Counted from the stretch's first letter, positions 24,076 through 32,656 are shown. The stretch is 53,933 bases of DNA from an uncultured bacterium (GCA_902776615.1 CACYQU010000007.1:1-53933), one strand, 5' to 3'. Made by a program: numbers and translations. The notes: a model not told the origin generated them from the letters alone.

Positions 24076-24951
24076 ATGAACACATATATTAAAGTTTCCG
24101 TCGCGGCGCTTTCTGCCGTCGCGGCGGCAGTGTGCGAGGCAAAGTCCAAGACTTCCTCGGACGAGCCCGAGGCGTCCGCCCAGGTCTACGACCTTACGAT
24201 AACGGTCAAGACTACGGTGGCTCAGCGCGGCAAACTGAAAAAGGGCCATCCGTTCGAGTCTTCGACCGATCCTGTGATATACCGCAAGCAGGCCTCGCAG
24301 AAGTGGTTTGGACTCATCTGGGGTTGCGACTGCGGTGCGCTTGCAGGCAAGTGGCATGTCGTTGATGATGATGCCGACACCGTGGCTGGATGCGTCATTT
24401 GGAATGGCGCCAAGCCAAACGATGTGCTTTTCATCGATGACATCAATTGGCGTCTGCTGAATGCAATCGACAAGACCGGCGACAAGTGCGAAGGAAGCTG
24501 GACGATCGGCGACATGAGCGACAATTCGGAAGCTTTCCTTGCGTTCGCCGGATTCGGCACGCTGCAGACCGTCTATACGGCGCGTCCGTGCGAGGATCCC
24601 GAGCTCAACTGCACGAGTTACCTCAAGACAATGACCGGCACGTTGGCGGGGTGGATGCCTGCGCCTAGCTACAAGACCGTTGGCAAGGCGGGTTCATGCA
24701 CATTCTGCGGCGAATACATTCCTGACGAGGAGGATACGGTTGATACAGCTACTGCATGGGACTTCTGCCCTTGCGAAGAGTATGCGGATGTTGATTTCAC
24801 CACCGTATCAGGAACGTGGACTCTCAAGTACAACGCGGCTACGTCGAAGAAGTTGACGGACAAGGCCTCCATCATTGACGCTGGCGCCAAGATGCCGTCC
24901 AGCGTGAAGCAGCAGGTAGAGAAGAAGATTCTTGAGACCAGCGCCAACTAA
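24076..24951 (+). CDS. Secreted cysteine-rich protein, paralogue of 14649-15464
   Basis: A 291-aa exported protein with an N-terminal signal peptide (about residues 1-22) and ten cysteines in the mature part, several paired (CDC, CTFC, CPC). It aligns by eye with the protein at 14649 through VKTT, an AGFG motif, GTLAGWMPAP, the paired-Cys segment and the terminal LKYNAATSKKL strand plus PSSV helix. The two copies bracket the thioredoxin and peptidase genes, which makes them the obvious candidate substrates for oxidation or processing (inference). The leader is an unstructured A/C-rich stretch with a strong AAGGAG Shine-Dalgarno. Confidence 0.72.
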   Translation: MNTYIKVSVAALSAVAAAVCEAKSKTSSDEPEASAQVYDLTITVKTTVAQRGKLKKGHPFESSTDPVIYRKQASQKWFGLIWGCDCGALAGKWHVVDDDADTVAGCVIWNGAKPNDVLFIDDINWRLLNAIDKTGDKCEGSWTIGDMSDNSEAFLAFAGFGTLQTVYTARPCEDPELNCTSYLKTMTGTLAGWMPAPSYKTVGKAGSCTFCGEYIPDEEDTVDTATAWDFCPCEEYADVDFTTVSGTWTLKYNAATSKKLTDKASIIDAGAKMPSSVKQQVEKKILETSAN

Positions 24952-24991
24952 TCGAAACTGACACGTTTCGAGACCTACGGAGATTCCGAAG

Positions 24992-25876
24992 ATGAAAAGC
25001 AGCGTGTTGTGGCGGGTTGCGGCAGGAGGTGCGCTAGTCGTGCTTGCAGTGCTGGCGTATCTTTTTCTGACGGAAAACAGAGAAACTGTCCCTCATGACG
25101 AGGAGGCCCGTCCGCAACGCGCTGCGATATCCACCACTGACGGCCTCGCCGAAATGCGCGAGGTCGTCAGAGGGCATGTCCGCAAGAACGGCAAGGCGGC
25201 GCGACCTCGCGGCGAAAGGCAGTTCGTAAGTCTGGATAGCGTCATGTTCGGAAATCTGCCCGAGGCCGATCGCAAGCTTTGCGAAGCCGTGCAGGAGGCC
25301 TTGGACGCAGACGACGCGCAAAAGACGATAAAGCTCGCCTCCGGACTCATGTCGTCAGACAGCCCCGAAGTGAGATCGCACGCCGTCGACGCACTGGAAT
25401 GGTTTGGCGTTGAGGCCCTGCCGGAATTAACGGTTCTTATGGGCGACGCCGATGAGGGAGTGGCGCAGAATGCAATCAATGCATGGGAATTGGCGGTTTC
25501 CGAGATTGACGACCCTGCGGTTCGCTTAAAGATATCCGGAATGGCGTTGAAGGCTGTCGGCACAAAAGACGCGCTACTGTCGATAGGTGCCCAGTTTTCA
25601 AATGCCGCCACAGAATACATAGATGCCGAGGACGATGAATCCGTCGCTTTTGACAGGCGTGTAGAGGTGGTTCAGGCTTTGGTGGATATGATTGATTCTC
25701 CAAACCGTCGGCAGGCTGAAGCAGGGTGCGAACTGTACGAAGAGATTACCGGCCACGAATGGATTGATATGAACGAGGCCGAACGATATCTGAGCGACCC
25801 TGAAAACTACGAGCCGCCCGAAGAAGGCGGCGAGGTGGAGTCGGCCACCGGCGAAGATGTCGTTTCCGAACAATGA
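24992..25876 (+). CDS. Membrane-anchored HEAT-like repeat protein (copy 1)
   Basis: A 294-aa protein with an N-terminal membrane helix (about residues 7-25) and an acidic extracytoplasmic domain. Helical repeats resembling HEAT units are visible, e.g. SPEVRSHAVDALEWFGVEAL followed by LPELTVLMGDADEGV. No catalytic motif is seen. It overlaps the next gene, a paralogue, by ATGA. HEAT arrays bind partner proteins, so a scaffold role beside the secreted-protein genes is plausible. The C-terminal PENYEPPEEGGE tail is also shared in part with the second copy (YEPPEEA). Confidence 0.7.
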   Translation: MKSSVLWRVAAGGALVVLAVLAYLFLTENRETVPHDEEARPQRAAISTTDGLAEMREVVRGHVRKNGKAARPRGERQFVSLDSVMFGNLPEADRKLCEAVQEALDADDAQKTIKLASGLMSSDSPEVRSHAVDALEWFGVEALPELTVLMGDADEGVAQNAINAWELAVSEIDDPAVRLKISGMALKAVGTKDALLSIGAQFSNAATEYIDAEDDESVAFDRRVEVVQALVDMIDSPNRRQAEAGCELYEEITGHEWIDMNEAERYLSDPENYEPPEEGGEVESATGEDVVSEQ

Positions 25877-26643
25877 GCAGGTATTTTATACTCGGCTTTA
25901 CCGGTGCTGTCAGCGTGTTGGCGGCGGTGCTTGTTATACGGTATGGCGGTAGTTCGCGCGAAGATGTCGTGCAATTGGATGATGATGCGCAAACATCCGT
26001 CTCGCGTCGGGCGATAGCGTCTGTGGGCGTTGTGAAGGCGGATCCTGGTCGCAGGCGTCCAAAGCCGTTGCTTGCGTCGCCTGGCGAAGACGAGACCGAC
26101 GATGAGGATGATTCTCGAACGCCAGAGGAAAGAGCGCTTGCTGCGCGAATTGAAAATGCTCTGGATGACGAGAATGTCGATGCGGCCGTTGCATGCGCAG
26201 CCGCAGCTTTGAAGTGCGAGAACATCGAAATTCGCGACAGCATGGTCGACACGCTTGGCTGGTTCGGCGGGAAAGCGCTGCCCGAACTTGTGCCGTTTCT
26301 GGCTGACTCCAACGAAGATGTGCGCGATAACGCCAGAAAGCAGCTTTCGATGGCGCTTTCCGACATAGAGAACGATATTGAACGTATAGGAGTCGTCGAA
26401 AGTGTTATCAAGGTAATCAATGACGAGGATGTTCTTGAAGACCTCGCCAGCGAGTATATTGGCATAGATGAGAAGCTTGCCGTCGAATCGCTGATTAGGG
26501 TCATAACGGGCGAAGCTTCCGCGGAGGGTGTCGCCAAGGCCAAGGAGACGTACGAGTTTGTCACGGGAGATGAGTGGTCTGGCGAAAAGGAAGCTATGCG
26601 ATGGATAGCCGAAGAGTATGAGCCGCCCGAGGAGGCTCATTGA
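25873..26643 (+). CDS. Membrane-anchored HEAT-like repeat protein (copy 2)
   Basis: A 256-aa paralogue of the preceding gene: N-terminal membrane helix (about residues 3-22), basic/acidic linker, then helical repeats with MVDTLGWFGGKALPELVPFL aligned to the equivalent stretch of copy 1, and the same EEYEPPEEA tail. It overlaps upstream by ATGA and is followed directly by the sugar transferase gene, whose Shine-Dalgarno (GAGGAGG) lies in its last codons. Function is unknown. Confidence 0.7.
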   Translation: MSRYFILGFTGAVSVLAAVLVIRYGGSSREDVVQLDDDAQTSVSRRAIASVGVVKADPGRRRPKPLLASPGEDETDDEDDSRTPEERALAARIENALDDENVDAAVACAAAALKCENIEIRDSMVDTLGWFGGKALPELVPFLADSNEDVRDNARKQLSMALSDIENDIERIGVVESVIKVINDEDVLEDLASEYIGIDEKLAVESLIRVITGEASAEGVAKAKETYEFVTGDEWSGEKEAMRWIAEEYEPPEEAH

Positions 26644-26644
26644 C

Positions 26645-28132
26645 ATGCTGACGCAGGGGCGGATCAGAGTCGTCGCGATTGCGATTGCCGACATCATATG
26701 TGTTGTGTCCGTATGGGCCGTTGTTGCATATGGATATTGGTGTCTTGGCGAGTTCATGCGTGCGCACGGCTGGCCGCAGTGTCCGTGGGGGGGCTACTCA
26801 CTTGACGAATATTTGAGGTTTCTGCCGGTTGCACTGGCGTTCGTAGTCGTGAACGCCTCGCTTGACCTTTACCACGGAAATTGGATGTATCCATCCGCTC
26901 CAGTCGGTCCTGTCGAGGAGTTTCGCCGACTTTGCTTGTCGTCACTCGTAATCCATGCTGGCGTTATCGCCTATCTCGCCTTTGCATACAAGACCACCGA
27001 CAGCCAGATATCCCGCGCGGTATGTGTGTATTCATGCATATTGACTGCTGTGGCGGCGCAGTCGTTCAGAAATATGGCGCGGTACGTGCTTTACAAGCTC
27101 AAGATCGGCCAGATTCCAGTCGTGCTTGCCGGCGGAGGGACGACAGCACATCGTATTGTCGATCTGCTGGATTGCAACACATATGCTGGAATTCGCATAG
27201 TCGGCTATTTCGCAGGCACCGAGCGAATCGGCCGCAAGCGTCGCCGCCGCGAGTGGAATGAACGTATGTTCCAGGCGCGCGGCATTCCGTACCTTGGCTC
27301 TCTGTACGACATTGTGCCGGAGGCGAAAAAACGCGACATAAAAATGCTGTTCGCGTGTCAGGACGAGCGTTTGTTCCGTGCTCAGATGGAGGATTTTGCG
27401 GCATGGTTCACATACATCGATTACATGCCTACGGCACATGCGTTTCCCATATTCGGGGCGAGGGCCGTCAGCTTTGACGGCATTGGCGGTCTTGAAATGG
27501 TCAATCAGGGGCGCATGAAGGTGAAGAGGGTTCAGAAACTGATCGTGGACGGCATGTTCTCCTTTGTCGCGTTTGTCGCGTTGTCGCCATTATTCGTGGC
27601 GATTCCGTTGCTGATAAAGATGACCAGCCGCGGGCCGGTGTTCTATCGCCACAAGCGGCTTGGCATGAACGGGCGCGAGATTCGCATATGGAAGTTTCGT
27701 TCGATGTATTCCGATGCCGACATCCGTCTGAAGAAGATTCTGGCGAACAATCCGAAAGCCGTCGAAGAGTGGGAGTCAAACTTCAAGCTGAAAGACGATC
27801 CTCGCGTGACGCTGTTTGGCCGCTTGTTGCGAAAGACCTCGTTGGATGAGTTGCCACAGCTGTTTAACGTGTTTTCGGGAGATATGGCGTTGATAGGCCC
27901 CAGACCGATAGTGGAAAAGGAAATACAACATTATGGCGACGCATACAAGGTTTTTTCGTCGGTCAGGCCAGGCATAACCGGATTGTGGCAGGTATCCGGT
28001 CGAAGCGACACCGGGTATGAACGGCGTGTTGCGCTTGATGCATACTACGTATTGAACTGGTCGCCTTGGATGGATTTGTGGATTCTCATCCGCACGGTTT
28101 TTGCCGTATTGCTTATGCGTGGCGCACGCTAG
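26645..28132 (+). CDS. Polyprenyl-phosphate sugar-1-phosphate transferase (WbaP/EpsE-like)
   Basis: A 495-aa membrane enzyme that moves a sugar-1-phosphate from its nucleotide donor to undecaprenyl phosphate, the first step of surface-polysaccharide repeat synthesis. The N-terminal half has four membrane helices and a Rossmann-like domain (VVLAGGGTTAHRIVDLL near 160). The C-terminal transferase domain has RGPVFYRHKRLGMNG near 328, WKFRSMY near 348, SLDELPQLFNVFSGDMALIG near 400 and RPGITGLWQVSGR near 440. The start at 26645 is preferred for its GAGGAGG Shine-Dalgarno; an upstream ATG at 26618 lies inside the previous gene. The sugar is not predictable. Confidence 0.93.
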   Translation: MLTQGRIRVVAIAIADIICVVSVWAVVAYGYWCLGEFMRAHGWPQCPWGGYSLDEYLRFLPVALAFVVVNASLDLYHGNWMYPSAPVGPVEEFRRLCLSSLVIHAGVIAYLAFAYKTTDSQISRAVCVYSCILTAVAAQSFRNMARYVLYKLKIGQIPVVLAGGGTTAHRIVDLLDCNTYAGIRIVGYFAGTERIGRKRRRREWNERMFQARGIPYLGSLYDIVPEAKKRDIKMLFACQDERLFRAQMEDFAAWFTYIDYMPTAHAFPIFGARAVSFDGIGGLEMVNQGRMKVKRVQKLIVDGMFSFVAFVALSPLFVAIPLLIKMTSRGPVFYRHKRLGMNGREIRIWKFRSMYSDADIRLKKILANNPKAVEEWESNFKLKDDPRVTLFGRLLRKTSLDELPQLFNVFSGDMALIGPRPIVEKEIQHYGDAYKVFSSVRPGITGLWQVSGRSDTGYERRVALDAYYVLNWSPWMDLWILIRTVFAVLLMRGAR

Positions 28133-28219
28133 CGCATCGGACAATCTGAGCCATCCAAATATAGGCCAACGCAATCCAAATCCGGCGTTAAGGTTTTCGA
28201 GGGACAAGTCCTGCGGAAA

Positions 28220-28230
28220 TATGCTATAAT
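28220..28230 (+). promoter_or_regulatory. Extended -10 box, short or absent leader
   Basis: ATATGCTATAAT ends at 28230, 10 nt before the ATG at 28241; no Shine-Dalgarno fits. The leader would be about 4 nt or less. Confidence 0.6.
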
Positions 28231-28240
28231 AGTCTACAAC

Positions 28241-29026
28241 ATGAAAGCAGAATTGTGCCTTTTTCTCGCCTTTGCCGCTTTGCTGCGGATGACCAGCCTC
28301 GCTGGGACTGACAGAAAGAGCGGCGAAACCAAAGTGATTACGCTACCGGGTGGCGCAACCATGGAGATGGTTTGGTGCGCGCCTGGGAAATTTCACATGG
28401 GAAGCCCCGAAACCGAGAGCGGAAGGTTCAATGATGAAACACAGCGCGAAGTTTCCTTGACCAAGGGGTTTTGGATCGGCAAATACGAAGTTACCCAGCG
28501 TCAGTGGGTAAGCGTGATGCGCACAAATCCGTCGCGTTTCAAAGACGCCGACGCTCCCGTCGATGATATTTCATGGCACGACTGCAAGACCTTTATACGC
28601 AAGGTGAACGCCGAGATTGGCGGATGTGCGCGTTTGCCGACCGAGGCGGAGTGGGAATATGCATGCCGAGCCGGCGACATTGGCTCTATCGCCGGAACGG
28701 GTGTTCTCGACGATATGGCGTGGTATGATTTGAACAGCGAAAACCAGACGCACCCTGTGGGGAGAAGGAAGCCGAATGCCTGGGGTATATACGACATGCA
28801 TGGCAATGTGCTCGAGTGGTGCTCTGACTGGTATTCTACCGGAGCGACAACCGCCATTGCAGACCCCAAGGGTCCGCCGTCCGGGTCATTCAAAGTTCTT
28901 CGTGGCGGCTGTTGGTTCTTTTACGAAAGGGACTGCCGCTCGGCTTATCGTCTGAAGCGCGAACCGAACTCGCGCAACTGCATATACGGTTTTCGTCTGG
29001 CCTGTACGGACATGGCAGACCTATAG
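28241..29026 (+). CDS. Secreted FGE/SUMF1-fold protein
   Basis: A 261-aa protein with an N-terminal signal peptide (about residues 1-21) and the formylglycine-generating-enzyme fold: FHMGSPETE, FWIGKYEVTQRQW, RLPTEAEWEYACRAG, WGIYDMHGNVLEWCSDWY and a C-terminal YGFRLA. True FGEs use two cysteines near a GGS(W/Y) motif; here the segment reads RGGCWFFYERDCRSAYR, so cysteines are present but the first is shifted. Many family members are non-enzymatic binding proteins. With no sulfatase gene nearby, a structural or regulatory role is at least as likely as sulfatase maturation. Confidence 0.82.
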   Translation: MKAELCLFLAFAALLRMTSLAGTDRKSGETKVITLPGGATMEMVWCAPGKFHMGSPETESGRFNDETQREVSLTKGFWIGKYEVTQRQWVSVMRTNPSRFKDADAPVDDISWHDCKTFIRKVNAEIGGCARLPTEAEWEYACRAGDIGSIAGTGVLDDMAWYDLNSENQTHPVGRRKPNAWGIYDMHGNVLEWCSDWYSTGATTAIADPKGPPSGSFKVLRGGCWFFYERDCRSAYRLKREPNSRNCIYGFRLACTDMADL

Positions 29027-29052
29027 AGCAATATATTCCAGGTGTGAAAAAC

Positions 29053-29619
29053 ATGATCAAATGGATTAAACCGCTTTTTGCATTTGCCGCATGCGCAGTC
29101 GTCTGCGGATGTTGCTCAAGCAAGACGCCCTATGACTACAGGGACAACTGGCTGATACGTGAAGACCCGGTGCGCCCGTTCGTCGTGCCTGCGGATTTGA
29201 TATACGTATCAAGCGAGCTGTACACCAGTGCCGCCGCGCATTCCAGATTGCTTGCGCACGCTGACGACGAGGTCGGCGGCGGAAGATTCGACGGCATCGC
29301 CCGCGTGTTCGCTCCGCTGATAGCGAATTCCGAAGACCTTGAAGACGCCATCGACTGGTACTTCAAGTACCACCATGAAAAAGGGCGGTGCATGATATTC
29401 ATCGGCGAAGGCGTGGGCGGTGCGATGCTAAAGGCGTATGAGGCCGAAAACAAGGATGATCTTGTGGCGGAAGGTCTCGTCGCCAGTTTCTATCGTGAAA
29501 TACCGGACGGCGGTTTCGTGACCGATGACATGGTGCTTAAGATAAAGCATGCCATAGCAAAAGCCCGCTACAAAAGCATATGGGGCCGCGACATGCCCGA
29601 AGAAATGCTGAACGAGTGA
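29053..29619 (+). CDS. Degenerate DUF3089-like alpha/beta-hydrolase lipoprotein
   Basis: A 188-aa protein with a lipoprotein signal (membrane stretch then VCGC near residue 19). The body resembles DUF3089 alpha/beta-hydrolases: LIYVSSELYT, FDGIARVFAPLI, and the elbow region RCMIFIGEGVGGAMLKAY. In family members the elbow is GHSQG with a catalytic serine; here it is GEGVG with no serine, and the protein is short, so it is probably inactive or binds rather than hydrolyses. A GTG at 29044 in the same frame is an alternative start. It sits between surface-glycan genes. Confidence 0.65.
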   Translation: MIKWIKPLFAFAACAVVCGCCSSKTPYDYRDNWLIREDPVRPFVVPADLIYVSSELYTSAAAHSRLLAHADDEVGGGRFDGIARVFAPLIANSEDLEDAIDWYFKYHHEKGRCMIFIGEGVGGAMLKAYEAENKDDLVAEGLVASFYREIPDGGFVTDDMVLKIKHAIAKARYKSIWGRDMPEEMLNE

Positions 29620-29630
29620 GCCTGTACCAA

Positions 29631-30632
29631 ATGGCGCGAGCAAAAGACATCCTGAGAGCCGTAAAACGCGCATGCGAAGGCGCGCTTCTCAAGGCGAGAC
29701 TGCGCCGCGAGGCGCGGCGGGCCTTTCGCTACGATATGTCGCAGTTTATGGAGAACGCGGGGGCGCTCCATCTGGATCGCGAGTCCGCCGCGCGCGCCGA
29801 GATAGTCATGGGATATCACGTTCTCGAGAAAGGTCTCACCATGCCGCGCAGGCGGCTCGGATTCGGCAAGGGCGCTGTTGTCCATTTGGTTAATCTCGTT
29901 GATTCGTTCGAGCGCCGTTTTGGACGCGGCGATGCGCAGGTGCGCCACGCGGTCGGCGTTCTTCGCGCCTATCGCGAACTTCATCGCAACTGGCCCGAAC
30001 CCATGCTGCGTCTGGACGCTTTTCTCGCCTCTCACGCCGACATTCCTGCGGCGAACCAGCCGCATGTGAAGCGCGATGACTTCTTCGCTGCGCGCCGCGC
30101 GCCATTCGACGAATTCGCGGCGTCGCGTCATGTCGTGCGCCATTTCTCGGGACCGGTTCCGCGCGAAACCATCGAATCTGCCGTAAATCTGGCAACAACC
30201 GCGCCAAGCGCCTGCAATCGCCAGCATGCGCGAGTGCATGTCATTGACGATCCGGCCATTCGCGACAGGCTGCTCGCCGCGCAGGGCGGAACGCGCGGCT
30301 TTGGTTCCGACGCCGACAAGGTGATTGTCGTCACAGCCGATCTGTCATCCGTCAGATGGGCATGGGAACGCCACGACTGCTATGTAAACGGCGGCATATT
30401 CGTGATGAACCTCTGCTACGCGCTGCATTTCTTCGGAATCGCCCACTGTATACTGCATTGGAGTGTTTCCCCCGAGACCGATCGCGCCGTTCGCAGAATG
30501 CTCGACATCCCGGCAAACGAGGCTATCGTGCAGGTGATTGCCTGTGGATTTCCGCCAGAGGAATTCGACGTTGCAAGCTCTCCGAGGCTTTCCGGCGGCG
30601 ACATACTTACATGGCACGGAGGGACGAGATGA
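29631..30632 (+). CDS. Nitroreductase-family protein of a surface-polysaccharide cluster
   Basis: A 333-aa protein. An N-terminal helical region of about 140 residues precedes a nitroreductase-type flavin domain, seen in SRHVVRHFSG near 147, TAPSACNRQHARVHVI near 173 and a conserved glycine-rich C-terminus. This long-N-terminus type occurs beside polysaccharide pyruvyl transferases in capsule loci, and here the stop overlaps such a gene by ATGA. Its reaction is unknown; flavin-dependent modification of a sugar or lipid carrier is possible. The start at 29631 is chosen because upstream codons read through the previous gene's end. Confidence 0.8.
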   Translation: MARAKDILRAVKRACEGALLKARLRREARRAFRYDMSQFMENAGALHLDRESAARAEIVMGYHVLEKGLTMPRRRLGFGKGAVVHLVNLVDSFERRFGRGDAQVRHAVGVLRAYRELHRNWPEPMLRLDAFLASHADIPAANQPHVKRDDFFAARRAPFDEFAASRHVVRHFSGPVPRETIESAVNLATTAPSACNRQHARVHVIDDPAIRDRLLAAQGGTRGFGSDADKVIVVTADLSSVRWAWERHDCYVNGGIFVMNLCYALHFFGIAHCILHWSVSPETDRAVRRMLDIPANEAIVQVIACGFPPEEFDVASSPRLSGGDILTWHGGTR

Positions 30633-32599
30633 AGATTCTGCTGGGAGGCATCCCGCTTGGATGCGACAACATCGGCGACGAGGCGATACTCGCCTGCGTG
30701 GTCAAGATGCTGCGTGAGAGCCTTCCTGGAGTGGAGCTTGCGGTCGCCACAGCCGACCCGCGAACGGCGGATGTTCTTGATGTCAAAGTTGTGCCGCCAT
30801 ACGGCTTTCTTGATGTTGGCACATCCGGCTTCGCCGACACCGTGCGCGCGTATGACGCGTACATGTGGTGTGGCGCGACGGGGCTTTCGGACTATCCGCA
30901 CGTCGCGCTGGATCTTGTTGAAATTGCGCAGAGGGAGGGCGTGCCGACATACATATGGGGAGTGGGTATGGACGACGAACTCAACCCTGTATTCTTCAAG
31001 GTGCACGGCAAGCGGCGTATTGCGCTTTGGGCTCTTGGACTTGTTGGATGGTACGAGCGCAGGCTCAGGAAGAAACTCGCGAATCGAATCGCGGCGCTTC
31101 TGCCGCGCTGCAACGGAGTCTGGCTTCGCGATCCGCAGAGCGCCGCGATGTTGGCGAAGACGGGCTTCGCCGGCGCGAAGATAGCCGCCGACTCTGCGAT
31201 ATTGTTGGGGACGGGAGACGCAATGCGTTCCAGGGAATCCAGCACATCTGGCGCCACACTTGGCCTTTGCATTTCCACACAGCGCCAGGTGGCCGACCTT
31301 GGCGGAGTGAAACGGCTCATAGACGCCGTGCGGAATTCCGGCGCGCGCGTTCTGGGGATCCCGATGAATCCCAAAACAGACCGCGCGTTGCTCACTAGGC
31401 TGGGCGTGGAGTGCATCGCGGGCGATACGCCCGAAGCCGTCGTCGAGGCGGCGCGCGAATGCGACGTCGTGCTTTCCAGCAGATTGCATCTTCTCATTCT
31501 CGCTGCGAATGCCGGTACGCCAATTATGGGCATTGCGCGCGGATCGAAACTGGCCAACTGGCTCTCGAACTTCGGACGCACAGTCGAGGGCGGCGTTTAC
31601 GACTGCGACTGGGAGAAGGTTTCCTCCCGCGTTCTTGCGGCCCTCAAGAACCGCGGCGACTGGGATGGTGCGCGTCGCGCCGCTTACGAAAAGCTTCACG
31701 ACCGATTCGAGAAGGCCCGTGCAGAGCTCGTTGAGCGGCTGGAAAACCGCGCACCGGAGGGTTGGCCGCGCGTGAGCGTGCTTGTAAGGGCGAGAAACGA
31801 CGAAGCATTGATTGGCCGCACGCTTGACGGCATATTCTCGCAGTGGCCGCCGCCTGCCGAGGTCGTGGTGTGCGATGATGCGTCCACAGACCGTACTCGC
31901 GAGATTGCCGCGCGGTATCCGGTGCGATTCTTCGAGCGTCCCGCCGGACCATACAAGCCAGGTCGAACACTCAACGCGCTAGTGAAGGACGCGAAGGGCG
32001 ATGTCGTTGTTTTCAACAACTCCGACGCGGTTCCGCTCGATCCTCACTGGCTGGAATCCCTTGTGCGCCCGCTTCTCGCGGAACGTTGGGCATTCGCCTT
32101 CGCCAACCAGCTTCCGCGCAAAGACGCGACGATGCTTGTCAGAAAGGACTCCGAACGCGCGTTTGGCGACGGAAAGGTGCAGGCTACGTGGAAGTTCTTC
32201 TTCTCGCTGGCAAGTTCGGCGACATGGCGGCAGAACCTGCTGGAAACGCCCTTCGACGAGACGATACAGTATTCGGAAGACGTCGAATGGACATGGCGCA
32301 ATTCGCGCCGCGGGAAAAATCCTGTTAAGACGGTGTACTGTCCCGATGCGCATGTCGAGCACTCCCACAACTACACGCTGCGCGAACTTGCGCGGCGCTT
32401 CAGGGGCGAAGGCGTGGCGGACCGGGCGATATTCGGCGAAAGGCCGTCGCTTTTCCGCGAGCTTGCGGGCGCGCTGCGCGAAACGCTGCGCGACTGGGCA
32501 TACCTTGCGAAGAGTCCTCGCGGATGGTGCGAGATTCCGTCCGCGCCGGTGCGTCGCCTTGTGCAGCGCCTTTCGCACTACGGCTTCGGCGCCAACTGA
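30629..32599 (+). CDS. Polysaccharide pyruvyl transferase fused to a GT2 glycosyltransferase
   Basis: A 656-aa fusion. The N-terminal part (about residues 1-365) is a CsaB/WcaK-type polysaccharide pyruvyl transferase: MKILLGGIPLGCDNIGDEA at the start, a WGVGMDDELNP segment near 109 and SRLHLLILAANAGTPIMGI near 286. The C-terminal part (from about 378) is a GT-A glycosyltransferase: VSVLVRARNDEALIGRTL, VVVCDDASTDRTREIA with the DD metal region, and NSDAVPLDPHWLES. The enzyme would both transfer a sugar and decorate it with pyruvate ketal, adding negative charge to the surface glycan. It overlaps the nitroreductase gene. Confidence 0.88.
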   Translation: MKILLGGIPLGCDNIGDEAILACVVKMLRESLPGVELAVATADPRTADVLDVKVVPPYGFLDVGTSGFADTVRAYDAYMWCGATGLSDYPHVALDLVEIAQREGVPTYIWGVGMDDELNPVFFKVHGKRRIALWALGLVGWYERRLRKKLANRIAALLPRCNGVWLRDPQSAAMLAKTGFAGAKIAADSAILLGTGDAMRSRESSTSGATLGLCISTQRQVADLGGVKRLIDAVRNSGARVLGIPMNPKTDRALLTRLGVECIAGDTPEAVVEAARECDVVLSSRLHLLILAANAGTPIMGIARGSKLANWLSNFGRTVEGGVYDCDWEKVSSRVLAALKNRGDWDGARRAAYEKLHDRFEKARAELVERLENRAPEGWPRVSVLVRARNDEALIGRTLDGIFSQWPPPAEVVVCDDASTDRTREIAARYPVRFFERPAGPYKPGRTLNALVKDAKGDVVVFNNSDAVPLDPHWLESLVRPLLAERWAFAFANQLPRKDATMLVRKDSERAFGDGKVQATWKFFFSLASSATWRQNLLETPFDETIQYSEDVEWTWRNSRRGKNPVKTVYCPDAHVEHSHNYTLRELARRFRGEGVADRAIFGERPSLFRELAGALRETLRDWAYLAKSPRGWCEIPSAPVRRLVQRLSHYGFGAN

Positions 32600-32645
32600 C
32601 GCTTCCTTTGTGTCGCCATGCGCCCAGTTGACAAAGGGCGTACAT

Positions 32646-32656
32646 ATCGGTATCAT
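32646..32656 (+). promoter_or_regulatory. -10-like box upstream of topA
   Basis: ATCGGTATCAT with hexamer TATCAT at 32651-32656, giving a leader of about 28 nt with a GAGGAAG Shine-Dalgarno. Confidence 0.45.
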
